Shown here in pieces: positions 41,030 through 50,586 of a stretch of 64,000 nucleotides of DNA. The translations under genes were made by a program, and so were the position numbers. Every line of letters starts with the position of its first letter. The first letter of the stretch is position 1. Source of the stretch: Erysipelotrichaceae bacterium (lineage in GTDB: Bacteria > Bacillota_I > Bacilli_A > Erysipelotrichales > Erysipelotrichaceae); contig JAUYTU010000018.1 in NCBI GenBank assembly GCA_030694975.1, positions 1-64,000 of the forward strand, in the 5' to 3' direction. A model generated the notes under the pieces. That model was not told the origin of the DNA. It saw nothing but the letters and a program-made list of their open reading frames with translations, and searched no databases.

Positions 41030-41315
41030 ATCGCTTGTGAATTAATTCCTTTTCGACACCATATGTATGTAAATTGTCGAACTGTAAGTAATTTAAGTTA
41101 AGCGCTTTCATTTATACTAACATTGTAGGGACTTTTGAAACATCGGGAATGAATTTACAGGGTAATTTCATTTTCCGAGACCAAATTTGGATTGAACCAT
41201 CGTCAGCAACCGGGCAAAGGAACATTACTCGTTGAAAATTATCAATGATGGCAATGGGTGGTTTCTGGGGGTTGATATGGTCAAGATAGGCGAAAGCTAA
41301 GAAAGGAAGAAGAAT
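41030..41315 (+). other. Control region and leader of the glycerol operon
   Basis: About 285 bp without a protein gene. It contains TTCGACA (41052-41058) and TGTCGAA (41075-41081), both perfect Spo0A boxes in inverted orientation; a cre-like site (41098-41111); a possible -10 TATACT (41113-41118); and a leader of about 190 nt with a bulged hairpin at 41143-41178 and further pairing (CCATCGT/ATGATGG). No T-run follows the hairpin. I do not recognise a known riboswitch. Confidence 0.6.
41098..41111 (+). promoter_or_regulatory. cre-like site upstream of glycerol operon
   Basis: TTAAGCGCTTTCAT has the central AAGCGCTTTCA of cre sites. It abuts the -10 box, suggesting CcpA control of glycerol uptake. 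Confidence 0.65.
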
Positions 41316-41687
41316 ATGAAGTTTTTCAGAGGTGTACTTGGTTACATGATAGCTGGAATGATCGTTATGTCCGTATGGGGACCTTTCGTTCAAGTTGAAT
41401 CGTTCGGCATTATCGGCGGATGGTTGGCTGCATTTGCTATCATCGGACCAATGTGGTTTATGAACCATTTCCTTGGTTTAATTCACCACGAAGAAGGTTC
41501 GACATTTGTTGACATGGGGTTAGGTATTGCATTAGTAGGTATTTTCCGTGATGTGTTTATGCAAGACGGCATTGCTACATTTATGGCAGCTGTTCCTACG
41601 ATGCTATTAGTTGCTCTTGGAGCATCTTTAGGAGGCTTTGCAGCCGCTAAAGTAAGTGCTGATATGGCTAAAGGAGGTAAAGCATAA
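41316..41687 (+). CDS. Putative glycerol transporter subunit 1 (Lin0368 family)
   Basis: 123 residues, four hydrophobic segments. FGIIGGWLAAFAIIGPMWFMNH...GLI...FVDMGL is shared with the next gene, so the two are paralogues. The family was named after a Listeria gene beside glycerol kinase and is annotated as a putative glycerol transporter subunit; here it is also directly upstream of glpK. There is no GlpF in the window. The role is inference from context. Confidence 0.7.
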   Translation: MKFFRGVLGYMIAGMIVMSVWGPFVQVESFGIIGGWLAAFAIIGPMWFMNHFLGLIHHEEGSTFVDMGLGIALVGIFRDVFMQDGIATFMAAVPTMLLVALGASLGGFAAAKVSADMAKGGKA

Positions 41688-42031
41688 TGACATTCCCAAC
41701 ATTGCCTGCAATGGTGGCAACCGTATTCGGCGGTTTCTTATTTCCGTTCTTGATTTGGCTCCTTTGGGGTAAATTAGTTGAAAACTTTGGTACATTCGGT
41801 GGATGGATGGCTGCATTGTTTGTTGTTGGTACAACTTGGACCATCAACCACGGTGTCGGCTTGATCACTCAATCGGGTGGATCTTGGGTTGACATGGGGC
41901 TTGCTGCCGGTGTCGGTTTAATCGTTGCTTCAACAGTCAGCGGTGGAAACTTCGGCAAAGCCATTCCTAATATTCTTGCTGCAATCGTCGGCGGTATATT
42001 GGGCGGTTTAATCTTATCATTCTTCTTATAA
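41687..42031 (+). CDS. Putative glycerol transporter subunit 2 (Lin0368 family)
   Basis: 114 residues, four hydrophobic segments with FGTFGGWMAALFVVGTTWTINH...GLI...WVDMGL, homologous to the preceding protein. The start overlaps the preceding stop (TAATG) and follows AAAGGAGG, so the subunits should be made in fixed amounts and probably form a heteromer. glpK follows after 29 nt. Confidence 0.7.
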   Translation: MTFPTLPAMVATVFGGFLFPFLIWLLWGKLVENFGTFGGWMAALFVVGTTWTINHGVGLITQSGGSWVDMGLAAGVGLIVASTVSGGNFGKAIPNILAAIVGGILGGLILSFFL

Positions 42032-42048
42032 TTGATAATAGTCTTTAA

Positions 42049-43548
<1,500 letters not shown>

Positions 43549-43576
43549 TACAAACCCTCCGAAATCACCCCAATTT

Positions 43577-43610
43577 GAAAAGCACGGATTCCATCGTCCG
43601 TGCTTTTCTC
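43577..43610 (+). terminator. Terminator of glpK
   Basis: AAAAGCACGGA/TCCGTGCTTTT with an 8-nt loop, then TCTCTGTTT. Confidence 0.8.
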
Positions 43611-43622
43611 TGTTTAGGGTAT

Positions 43623-43645
43623 AAAAAAAGCACGCAATGCGTGCT
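43623..43645 (-). terminator. Terminator of spo0A
   Basis: AGCACGC-AAT-GCGTGCT with T7 on the minus strand. Confidence 0.8.
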
Positions 43646-44432
43646 AATTTAGTGTAATCAAGTCCTGTCGTATCTTTTCCAATACAAGATTGATATATTC
43701 CGAATTGGAAGGGCGCTTACCCAAATCCCGATAGTTCATCTCTCTTAAAAAACTTTGAAGGGTCTTATTGTTTTCACCGTATGCCAGTGATAAACTATGC
43801 CTCATTGCCTTATCCACATTGGCACTGCTTGTACCATAATGGGTAGCAACAAATGGATATATATTCTTTGTGATAGAAAACACTGTCGTATTCTCATGAA
43901 GCAGGTGATTGATTGCAAGATTGAAATACTTATAGCCCAGAGTATGCGGTGGTAATCCACTGTCCAAAAGAAATTTAGATACAATACTGTTTAGATCGGA
44001 AGCTTTGGCAACGGTCAGCCCGTTCTTTATATCCGCAGAATTTAAGAAATCCTGTCTGAACGAGATGTTGGTAATCCGGTGAGCCAAATACTCAAAAGAG
44101 TAGGGTTTTAACATGTAAAACGAAGCACCTAAATGAAATGCGTATTTTACAATGCTTTCCTGACTCAACTCACTGCTCATAATTACTTTCGTGTTTTCAA
44201 GCAACTTCTCAGCGTTGGCTCGTTCCAAAAAACCAAGACCGTCAATTTGAGGCATGATCATATCCAAAAGAATTACGTCTGGTCGCAGTTTGCGTAACTT
44301 ATCCAGTCCGTCGATGCCATTATAAGCAACGCCAATCACATGAATGTCCTTATGAGGTTCAAGATAGTACTTTAATTTATCACACATGTCACAGTCATCG
44401 TCAATAATTAATAATCGAATTGTCTTCTCCAA
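43644..44432 (-). CDS. spo0A: Sporulation response regulator Spo0A
   Basis: 262 residues. Receiver domain 1-125: acidic cluster DDD (11-13), phosphoacceptor Asp57 in VILLDMIMPQ and Lys109 in LKPYSF. The C-terminal domain (about 150-262) has GYKYFNLAI, KNIYPFVATHYGTSSANVDKAMRH and RPSNSEYI, the recognition-helix region and ending of Spo0A. It binds TGTCGAA boxes. It starts with TTG after GAAAGGGGG. Only 39 nt separate it from the DUF1667 gene, so it is probably the last gene of the glycerol-3-phosphate dehydrogenase operon, an unusual place; in Bacillus and Clostridium it usually follows spoIVB. Confidence 0.85.
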   Translation of the reverse strand: MEKTIRLLIIDDDCDMCDKLKYYLEPHKDIHVIGVAYNGIDGLDKLRKLRPDVILLDMIMPQIDGLGFLERANAEKLLENTKVIMSSELSQESIVKYAFHLGASFYMLKPYSFEYLAHRITNISFRQDFLNSADIKNGLTVAKASDLNSIVSKFLLDSGLPPHTLGYKYFNLAINHLLHENTTVFSITKNIYPFVATHYGTSSANVDKAMRHSLSLAYGENNKTLQSFLREMNYRDLGKRPSNSEYINLVLEKIRQDLITLN

Positions 44433-44471
44433 AATGCTAACCCCCTTTCTTCGAAATTCTTTCCCTAAGCA

Positions 44472-44849
44472 CTACTTACTGTCAACCGCCTGCATGCTGC
44501 GTGAAGCGATAATATCAACGCCTAATCCGCAAACATCTTTAATCAATACATCCTTGGCTTTTACAGGTGCCTTAACGGTAAATTTGTTGATTTCTTTCAT
44601 AACATCAAACAATTTACTTTTCGGGATATCTGAAGAAGTGATAACCGGTAAACGATCATAAAAAGCACCTACAATTTTAATTGTAGAAGTCAACATTCGC
44701 GTAGGATTCGTCAGTTCTTTACGAACATAGTTCTCACCACGAGGACAAGAATGACCTTCTACTTTCGTGATGCTTCCATCTTCAGCTAAATCAAACGTAA
44801 CTTTACAACTCATCGGACAAACAATACAAACCATATCTTTCTTTTCCAT
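44472..44849 (-). CDS. DUF1667 protein
   Basis: 125 residues. CIVCPMSC (8-15) and SCPRG (near 34) give four Cys that probably bind an Fe-S cluster or zinc. These proteins accompany the FAD oxidoreductase and G3P dehydrogenase in many anaerobes as a third subunit or electron carrier. The start is 1 nt downstream of the previous stop. Confidence 0.9.
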   Translation of the reverse strand: MEKKDMVCIVCPMSCKVTFDLAEDGSITKVEGHSCPRGENYVRKELTNPTRMLTSTIKIVGAFYDRLPVITSSDIPKSKLFDVMKEINKFTVKAPVKAKDVLIKDVCGLGVDIIASRSMQAVDSK

Positions 44850-44850
44850 G

Positions 44851-46104
44851 TTACACCTCCGTAATTTCGATACTGATCGACTCTTTACAGTCCATCAAGT
44901 CAGCTTTACTCAAAATAAGCTTCTCCATCTCAGCAGGAGCCAAATGACGTTTCTTAACTGTTCTTAAGACGACACCGTCTTTCTTAATGGTCAAAGCGAC
45001 ATTCTTAACGTTCTTCGTTACTCTAAACATACATTCCAAGCTTTTATCCACATTCTCAATATTAATTTTATGAGGAACAATATAACCGATACCGTCTTTT
45101 GCAATGCAATTAAAGGTCTTGCCTGGTTTTAATTCATTTTTCAGATAACGAGCTGCTGCTATACCGGCCTTACGACTTTCTAGCGAAACAAAGTCAACCA
45201 AGTCATGTACATGCAAGACATTGCCACAAGCAAATATGCCATCAACACTGGTTTCATAGGATTCATTTACGACTGGACCGCGGGTGCGAGGATGAATTTC
45301 AACATCCGCTTCTTCACTCAATGCGTTTTCCGGAATTAATCCAACCGAGAACAACACGGTATCAACATCAAAGTACTTTTCGGTTCCCTTAATCGGACGG
45401 AAATTCTCATCCACCTGACTAACCTCAACGGAGGAGACCCGATCCAATCCTTCAATACGCGTAATCGTATGGCTTAAAAACAAAGGAATATCAAAATCAA
45501 TCAGACATTGCTTAATATTACGAGGAAGACCGTTGGAATACGGCATGATTTCCGCAACTCCCAACACTTCGGCACCTTCCAAAATCATACGGCGTGCCAT
45601 AATCAAACCGATATCACCACTGCCCAGGATAAATACTTTCTTACCAACTAGATAACCTTCCATATTCAGATAACGCTGAGCGGTACCGGCACTCCATATT
45701 CCCGCCGGACGGAAACCTGGAATTGCGATTGCACCACGGGTACGTTCGCGACATCCCATCGCTAATATGATCGCTTTGGCTTTGATTGTCACATAACCTT
45801 CGGAAGGGGTAACATACTCAATCACCTTGTCATTGGACATGTGAGTGACCATTGCATTTAATTTATACTGAATGTTATTGTTAACAATCAGTTCAGTGAA
45901 CCGCTCCGCATAGGCCGGACCAGCCAACTCTTCTTTAAACTCGATTAATCCAAAACCGTTATGGATACACTGTTGTAGAATTCCGCCTAGTTCCTTATCT
46001 CTTTCAAGAATCAGAATATCGCGAATACCTTGTTCATAAGCTCCCATTGCACTGGCCAAGCCGGCGCTGCCGCCACCGATAACTACTAAATCGTACGTTC
46101 TCAT
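44851..46104 (-). CDS. NAD/FAD-dependent oxidoreductase, partner of G3P dehydrogenase
   Basis: 417 residues. VIGGGSAGLASAMGAYEQG (FAD) at the N terminus, MGCRERTRGAIAIPG, an internal NAD motif VFILGSGDIGLIMARRM, and FACGNVLHVHDLVD (second FAD motif). It is the pyridine-nucleotide-disulfide-type subunit that is encoded with GlpA-like proteins in anaerobic Bacillota and should pass electrons from G3P oxidation to NAD+ or another acceptor. The ATG at 46104, 4 nt after the GlpA stop, follows AGGAG. Confidence 0.85.
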   Translation of the reverse strand: MRTYDLVVIGGGSAGLASAMGAYEQGIRDILILERDKELGGILQQCIHNGFGLIEFKEELAGPAYAERFTELIVNNNIQYKLNAMVTHMSNDKVIEYVTPSEGYVTIKAKAIILAMGCRERTRGAIAIPGFRPAGIWSAGTAQRYLNMEGYLVGKKVFILGSGDIGLIMARRMILEGAEVLGVAEIMPYSNGLPRNIKQCLIDFDIPLFLSHTITRIEGLDRVSSVEVSQVDENFRPIKGTEKYFDVDTVLFSVGLIPENALSEEADVEIHPRTRGPVVNESYETSVDGIFACGNVLHVHDLVDFVSLESRKAGIAAARYLKNELKPGKTFNCIAKDGIGYIVPHKINIENVDKSLECMFRVTKNVKNVALTIKKDGVVLRTVKKRHLAPAEMEKLILSKADLMDCKESISIEITEV

Positions 46105-46108
46105 CGCC

Positions 46109-47539
46109 TTACTCCTTTGTCTTTCCGACCAACAGTCTTGAATCATCGCTATCCAATAAGATATCCAACGGTGACTTATGCAGTTCTCTGGCCAATATGG
46201 CTACAACTTTCGGTTCACAGAAACCGCCTTGACAACGTCCGGCACCCGGACGGACACGACGCTTAACTGCCTTAACTGTTAAAGCACCGGCTTTACGATG
46301 TATAATATCAACGATTTCACCTTCACTGACATGTTCGCAACGACAAATCATCTGAGCAAACGCCGGATCCTTTTGGACCAGGGCTTGTTTCTCATCATAA
46401 TCCATACGATTGATAATGATCCAAGGTCGACGTTCGACGCGGGAATCCTTGGCCACCAATTCAAACTTCTTCGCAATGATTTCATTGAGTACATACTCAC
46501 TGATGGCCGGTGCACTGGCAAGACCCGGAGACTCAATCGCCGCAACATTAATAAAATTAGCGACTTCACTTGATTCTTCAATGATGAAATCATGGGTTGA
46601 ACCGGTCGGACGTAAGCCGGTGTAGGTACGAATTACTTGATTTAACGGAATATTTTTCAGTGTTTTAAACACTTCTTTGCGAATGTAATCCAAAGCCGGC
46701 TGGGTATTGTCGATACCTTCTTTATTCTCGATTTCCTCTGAGTTAGGACCTAAGATCACATTGTGATGAATCGTCTTAGCCACTAAAACACCTTTACCTT
46801 TTTCAGAAGGGATTGGGAATATCGTACGATTGACAAAAGGTGTCGTTTGTTTATCAAGAACATAATACTCGCCGCGTCGCGGAGTAATGGTAAATAATTT
46901 CTTATCACTTACCATACTGTAAATATCATCTGCATACACGCCGGCAGCATTAATGACAAACTTAGAAAGATATTCACCTTTGGTCGTTTTGACTACGAAA
47001 TGATCATCTTTTTTCTCAATGGAAACCACTTTATTACCCAACAACAGATCAACACCGTTATTACAGGCATCTTCAACTGCGGCAATCGCAACTTCCCAAG
47101 GGGACACAATACCGGTCGAAGGCAATTCGAGTGCGGCTATAACGGAATCACTTAAATTCGGTTCTTTCGCGTGTGCTTCTTCAGCAGAAATAACAAATGC
47201 CGGTATGTTACGGGATAATGCCTGATTATAGAGGAAATTCAGTTGAGGCATTTCATCTTCAGCAACGGCAACGACGAAAGCACCATTTCGTTCGAAATCG
47301 ACTTTTAATTCTCTACAAAGATCCTCATAAAGGTCATTTCCGCGCACATTCAATTTAGCCTTCAGTGTGCCATCCTTCGGATCATGACCCGAATGGATAA
47401 TCGCGCTGTTAGCACTGGTTGCCTCATTGGCAACATCATTATCTTTTTCTACAAGAGCAACACTGCATTTAAACTTTGAGAGATCTCGGGCAATCATAGC
47501 ACCCGAGATGCCAGCCCCGATTATTAGGAAATCATACAT
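46109..47539 (-). CDS. Anaerobic glycerol-3-phosphate dehydrogenase (GlpA-like)
   Basis: 476 residues. IIGAGISGAMIARDLSKF at the N terminus binds FAD. The C-terminal ~90 residues hold CRCEHVSEGEI...RPGAGRCQGGFC, a BFD-like [2Fe-2S] domain. It oxidises sn-glycerol-3-phosphate to dihydroxyacetone phosphate, the step after GlpK. ATG at 47539 is preferred to an ATG 15 nt upstream because GGAGG overlaps that upstream codon. First gene of the four-gene minus-strand operon. Confidence 0.9.
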   Translation of the reverse strand: MYDFLIIGAGISGAMIARDLSKFKCSVALVEKDNDVANEATSANSAIIHSGHDPKDGTLKAKLNVRGNDLYEDLCRELKVDFERNGAFVVAVAEDEMPQLNFLYNQALSRNIPAFVISAEEAHAKEPNLSDSVIAALELPSTGIVSPWEVAIAAVEDACNNGVDLLLGNKVVSIEKKDDHFVVKTTKGEYLSKFVINAAGVYADDIYSMVSDKKLFTITPRRGEYYVLDKQTTPFVNRTIFPIPSEKGKGVLVAKTIHHNVILGPNSEEIENKEGIDNTQPALDYIRKEVFKTLKNIPLNQVIRTYTGLRPTGSTHDFIIEESSEVANFINVAAIESPGLASAPAISEYVLNEIIAKKFELVAKDSRVERRPWIIINRMDYDEKQALVQKDPAFAQMICRCEHVSEGEIVDIIHRKAGALTVKAVKRRVRPGAGRCQGGFCEPKVVAILARELHKSPLDILLDSDDSRLLVGKTKE

Positions 47540-47565
47540 TATCTTTTCCTCCATACGACATAAAA

Positions 47566-47611
47566 AGACACCAGAAAGATAGAATATAGTATTCCGAAAT
47601 CTCAGGTGTCT
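47566..47611 (-). promoter_or_regulatory. Leader hairpin with T-run before the G3P dehydrogenase operon
   Basis: On the minus strand AGACACC and GGTGTCT enclose a 32-nt multi-branched loop (with a GAATA/TATTC inner hairpin); a T-run (TTTTTAT) follows, between promoter and gene start. It is arranged like a transcription attenuator, comparable to GlpP-controlled glpD leaders; GlpP involvement is inference. Confidence 0.55.
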
Positions 47612-47644
47612 CTGATCGCATATTAACTTGTACTTATATAATAC

Positions 47645-47674
47645 TGCAATCGCTTACAAATGTAAACGATTGTG
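47645..47674. promoter_or_regulatory. Back-to-back cre-like sites in divergent promoter
   Basis: Minus-strand TGTAAGCGATTGCA (47645-47658) and plus-strand TGTAAACGATTGTG (47661-47674) form a near-perfect 12-bp inverted repeat with a 2-bp centre. Both match the cre core. Confidence 0.6.
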
Positions 47675-47737
47675 AAAAAACTAGCGAAATATTGTGAAAA
47701 TAAAATTAATTGTGAAAAACGGCTTGCTTTGAATCTT

Positions 47738-47755
47738 TTTACAATATGTTGTAAA
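47738..47755. promoter_or_regulatory. Perfect inverted repeat upstream of hydroxyacid dehydrogenase
   Basis: TTTACAA-TATG-TTGTAAA, about 22 nt before the ATG. Three TTGTGAAAA direct repeats (47670, 47692, 47710) lie upstream. Candidate operator of an unknown regulator. Confidence 0.5.
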
Positions 47756-47776
47756 CTAATGTTAGGAGAAAAAACT

Positions 47777-48727
47777 ATGAAAATTGTGATTTTAGATGGA
47801 TATACATGCAATCCCCATGATTTATCGTGGGATAGGTTTGACGAGCTTGGTGAACTGACCGTGTATGATCGAACCGATCAAAGTGAAGTGATACAACGTG
47901 CATCCTGTGCGGATATCTTACTGACCAATAAAACCGTAATTAACAGAAAAACCATTGAATCCTTAACGCATGTTAAGTATGTCGGAGTGCTTGCTACCGG
48001 CTATAACGTCGTCGATGTCACAGCCGCAAAAGAAAAGGGGATTGTCGTAACCAATGTTCCCGGATATAGTACAGCATCGGTTGCCCAACACGTATTTTCT
48101 TTGTTATTAGAAATAACAGCGCACACCGGACATCATGATCAGACAGTCAAAGCCGGACGCTGGTCAAATAATGTCGATTTTTGTTATTGGGACTATCCGC
48201 TGATGGAACTTGCAAACAAAACGTTTGGAGTTTTGGGTTATGGTCGAATCGGCAGGCAAAGCGCCATCATCGCAAAGGCCTTTGGTATGGAGGTTATCGC
48301 TTATGACAAAGGTCGGACCAATCATGATGAAATCGTTGAAAAAGTGTCACTAGAGCAACTGTTTAAGCGCAGTGATGTCATTTCATTGCATGTGCCCTTG
48401 TTTGAGAATACCAAGGAAATTATCAACAAACAATCAATCGAAACGATGAAGGATGGTGTTATTTTAATAAACACCTCACGTGGACCGCTGATTAATGAAA
48501 ATGACCTTGCACAAGCCCTTATAACTAACAAAGTAAAAGCCGCCGGCCTTGATGTGTTAACACAAGAACCACCGGCAAGTGACAATCCGCTAATACCCTT
48601 GAAAAACTGCATCATCACACCGCATATCGCCTGGGCACCCAAAGAAGCCAGAGAGCGATTGCTTGAAATAGCGGCGGATAATATAAAACAGTTTCTAAAT
48701 GGAATTTATCAAAATAAAGTGAACTAG
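47777..48727 (+). CDS. D-2-hydroxyacid dehydrogenase (glycerate/hydroxypyruvate type)
   Basis: 316 residues. VGVLATGYNVVDVTAAKEKG, NVPGYSTASVAQHV, GYGRIGRQ (NAD binding), NTSRGPLI and PHIAWAPKEAR are family motifs, with catalytic Arg, Glu and His in place. The layout fits glycerate dehydrogenase/hydroxypyruvate reductase. It may feed glycerate to the CdaR-linked kinase further downstream. The ATG at 47777 follows TAGGAG; more upstream codons lie in the repeat-rich control region. Confidence 0.85.
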   Translation: MKIVILDGYTCNPHDLSWDRFDELGELTVYDRTDQSEVIQRASCADILLTNKTVINRKTIESLTHVKYVGVLATGYNVVDVTAAKEKGIVVTNVPGYSTASVAQHVFSLLLEITAHTGHHDQTVKAGRWSNNVDFCYWDYPLMELANKTFGVLGYGRIGRQSAIIAKAFGMEVIAYDKGRTNHDEIVEKVSLEQLFKRSDVISLHVPLFENTKEIINKQSIETMKDGVILINTSRGPLINENDLAQALITNKVKAAGLDVLTQEPPASDNPLIPLKNCIITPHIAWAPKEARERLLEIAADNIKQFLNGIYQNKVN

Positions 48728-48746
48728 CTTAAAGGCTAGTTCTTTT
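48721..48746 (+). terminator. Terminator of hydroxyacid dehydrogenase gene
   Basis: GAACTAGC-TTAAAG-GCTAGTTC plus T4; overlaps the stop codon. Confidence 0.75.
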
Positions 48747-50420
48747 AAATCGGTCGACTGTATTGTCTGTGGGTATGATAATCAAATGATTCTTTGCACG
48801 GGAGAAAGAAACATAACACATATCATGCCATAATTCCTCATTTGCCATGCTTCGATCATCATCCAGTTCACAGGCAATCACAACGCTCGATTCCATCCCT
48901 TTAAAGCGACGATTGGTATCGATGCGAATCGAGTTGTTTGCGCACTCATTTTCAAAACAGGTGAAATTGACGTTTTCCATCGAAAATTCTCTCAACCATG
49001 ACTTTGCTGTCGACTTCATTGTAATGATCGTGATATCTTTCGGCTTGACTCCGTCATTAATCAACAGCTTATTGAGTTCCGTGCGCAACCGCGAAAATAA
49101 CTCAGATTTGTTTTGATGGTCGATGGCATCCGTAATTACCACGGAGCGACCCAATGGACCGCGATGATTTAAATCAATGAGCTGATAGTAGTGCGGTTTA
49201 ACAAAGTCAAAGATGTGTTTTGTATTCCGCAGGTTCGTATCTAATACTAATTGGGGAATATCTTGCGGAATATTCAAATCCGTCCGAATGATCTTCTGAT
49301 TTGCATCCCAGAAATAATAGATTAATCCGTTCTCCTTAAGCAAGAATTGCAAAATTTCCAATTGGATGGCGGTAAAGTCCTGTGCCTCATCAATAATGAT
49401 ACAGTCAAACAATTCGATTTCTTTAGAATAGACGGCTTCTCGCAGAGCTTCATCGTCAAACAAAACGTTCTCAGACAGTTGATGATTCAACTGACTGCTG
49501 ATTAGCGGATGGAAATTACCGGCGAGCAGTGATGGTTTATCCGAAGCAAACTTCTGAAACTGGTCTCCTAAAATCTGATTGTAACAAACCAACAGAGTTC
49601 TCAAATTATTCTTGGCTGAGAGCTCCGCTTTGCGGGTGGCTAATAATGTTTTACCGGAACCGGCACAACCGAAGATCGATGCTTTAGGCAGATAACGTAT
49701 CAAATCAAGAAATCGATATTGCTGTTCGCTCAGTTCGAAGACGATTTCTTCTTCATCACTGATCCAATGTGAAAGTTTGCGATCCAACACAAAACTCGGA
49801 GCATAGGCCTTTTGTAAATCCTGATGTGCTTTTTGAGTCAAGGTGGAACTGAAAGGTTTATCTTCTTTGAAGTAATCAAGAACTTTAACAAGGTTTTTAC
49901 TTAGATCGTTGCAATGATATTCATAAAGTGTGAACTCTTTTTTAGCTTCAAAGGGCAGATGACCTTGAATGCGATTAACATCCGTAAACACAACGCAATA
50001 GCCGATATTGATACTTTGATTGATATCCGTATCATCATAGGAATGCCATCCCGGCAGTTGGGTAATGGCTTGTATCAATGCGTACTTATTGCTGCGAGCC
50101 TGATGGAAGGGATTGGTCATGTCATGGGATTGCAATTCTCCATCGGTCGAACTCCATAACGATGTGAGGGGATCAAATTGTATAAAAACTCCGCCTTTGA
50201 CTTCTATAATTAAAATTCCGTGTTTGGGATGGGTGCAGATAAAGTCTGTCTCGCCATCGCGTCGCTTGCTGGTGGCTGAAGGTTTGCCATGCCAGTATAC
50301 ACTGTGATAAATAAGCCAGTCATGACTGAGCTGTTGCTGAAGCAATTGAAAAAGTTTTCCTTCACCCCGATCTTTTCTGACAAATGTTTCCGGCAGTGCA
50401 CTGGGATACATGATGGCCAT
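48729..50420 (-). CDS. NERD-domain UvrD-like DNA helicase
   Basis: 563 residues. N-terminal NERD (nuclease-related) domain, about 15-140, with DGETDFIC and ILIIEVKGG, the acidic/Lys pattern of restriction-like nuclease folds. Superfamily I helicase core: FGCAGSGKTLLA (Walker A, near 255), IIDEAQDF (Walker B), RFKGMESSVVIACELDD and YVSFSRAKNHL (motif VI). It probably processes DNA, in repair or possibly defence. The ATG at 50420 follows GAGAGGT; hydrophobic upstream sequence is unlikely to be coding. Confidence 0.85.
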   Translation of the reverse strand: MAIMYPSALPETFVRKDRGEGKLFQLLQQQLSHDWLIYHSVYWHGKPSATSKRRDGETDFICTHPKHGILIIEVKGGVFIQFDPLTSLWSSTDGELQSHDMTNPFHQARSNKYALIQAITQLPGWHSYDDTDINQSINIGYCVVFTDVNRIQGHLPFEAKKEFTLYEYHCNDLSKNLVKVLDYFKEDKPFSSTLTQKAHQDLQKAYAPSFVLDRKLSHWISDEEEIVFELSEQQYRFLDLIRYLPKASIFGCAGSGKTLLATRKAELSAKNNLRTLLVCYNQILGDQFQKFASDKPSLLAGNFHPLISSQLNHQLSENVLFDDEALREAVYSKEIELFDCIIIDEAQDFTAIQLEILQFLLKENGLIYYFWDANQKIIRTDLNIPQDIPQLVLDTNLRNTKHIFDFVKPHYYQLIDLNHRGPLGRSVVITDAIDHQNKSELFSRLRTELNKLLINDGVKPKDITIITMKSTAKSWLREFSMENVNFTCFENECANNSIRIDTNRRFKGMESSVVIACELDDDRSMANEELWHDMCYVSFSRAKNHLIIIPTDNTVDRFKRTSL

Positions 50421-50586
50421 AAAAGTACCTCTCTTTTCTTTCATTATAAAAGAGCGGTCAAGGTTATTCAAGAAGGTGTGTAAAACAGGGTGCAATATAA
50501 AAAAAAGATGAAATAATCTAAAATTCAAAAAATCATCTGCGAACCTCAGTAAAAAGCTTTATAATGATAAAAAGGCAGGGGATACT

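Noticed and set aside
48729-50420. NERD-helicase as part of a multi-gene antiviral defence system
   Set aside because: No other defence-type gene (methylase, nuclease, toxin) flanks it; neighbours are metabolic or RmuC.
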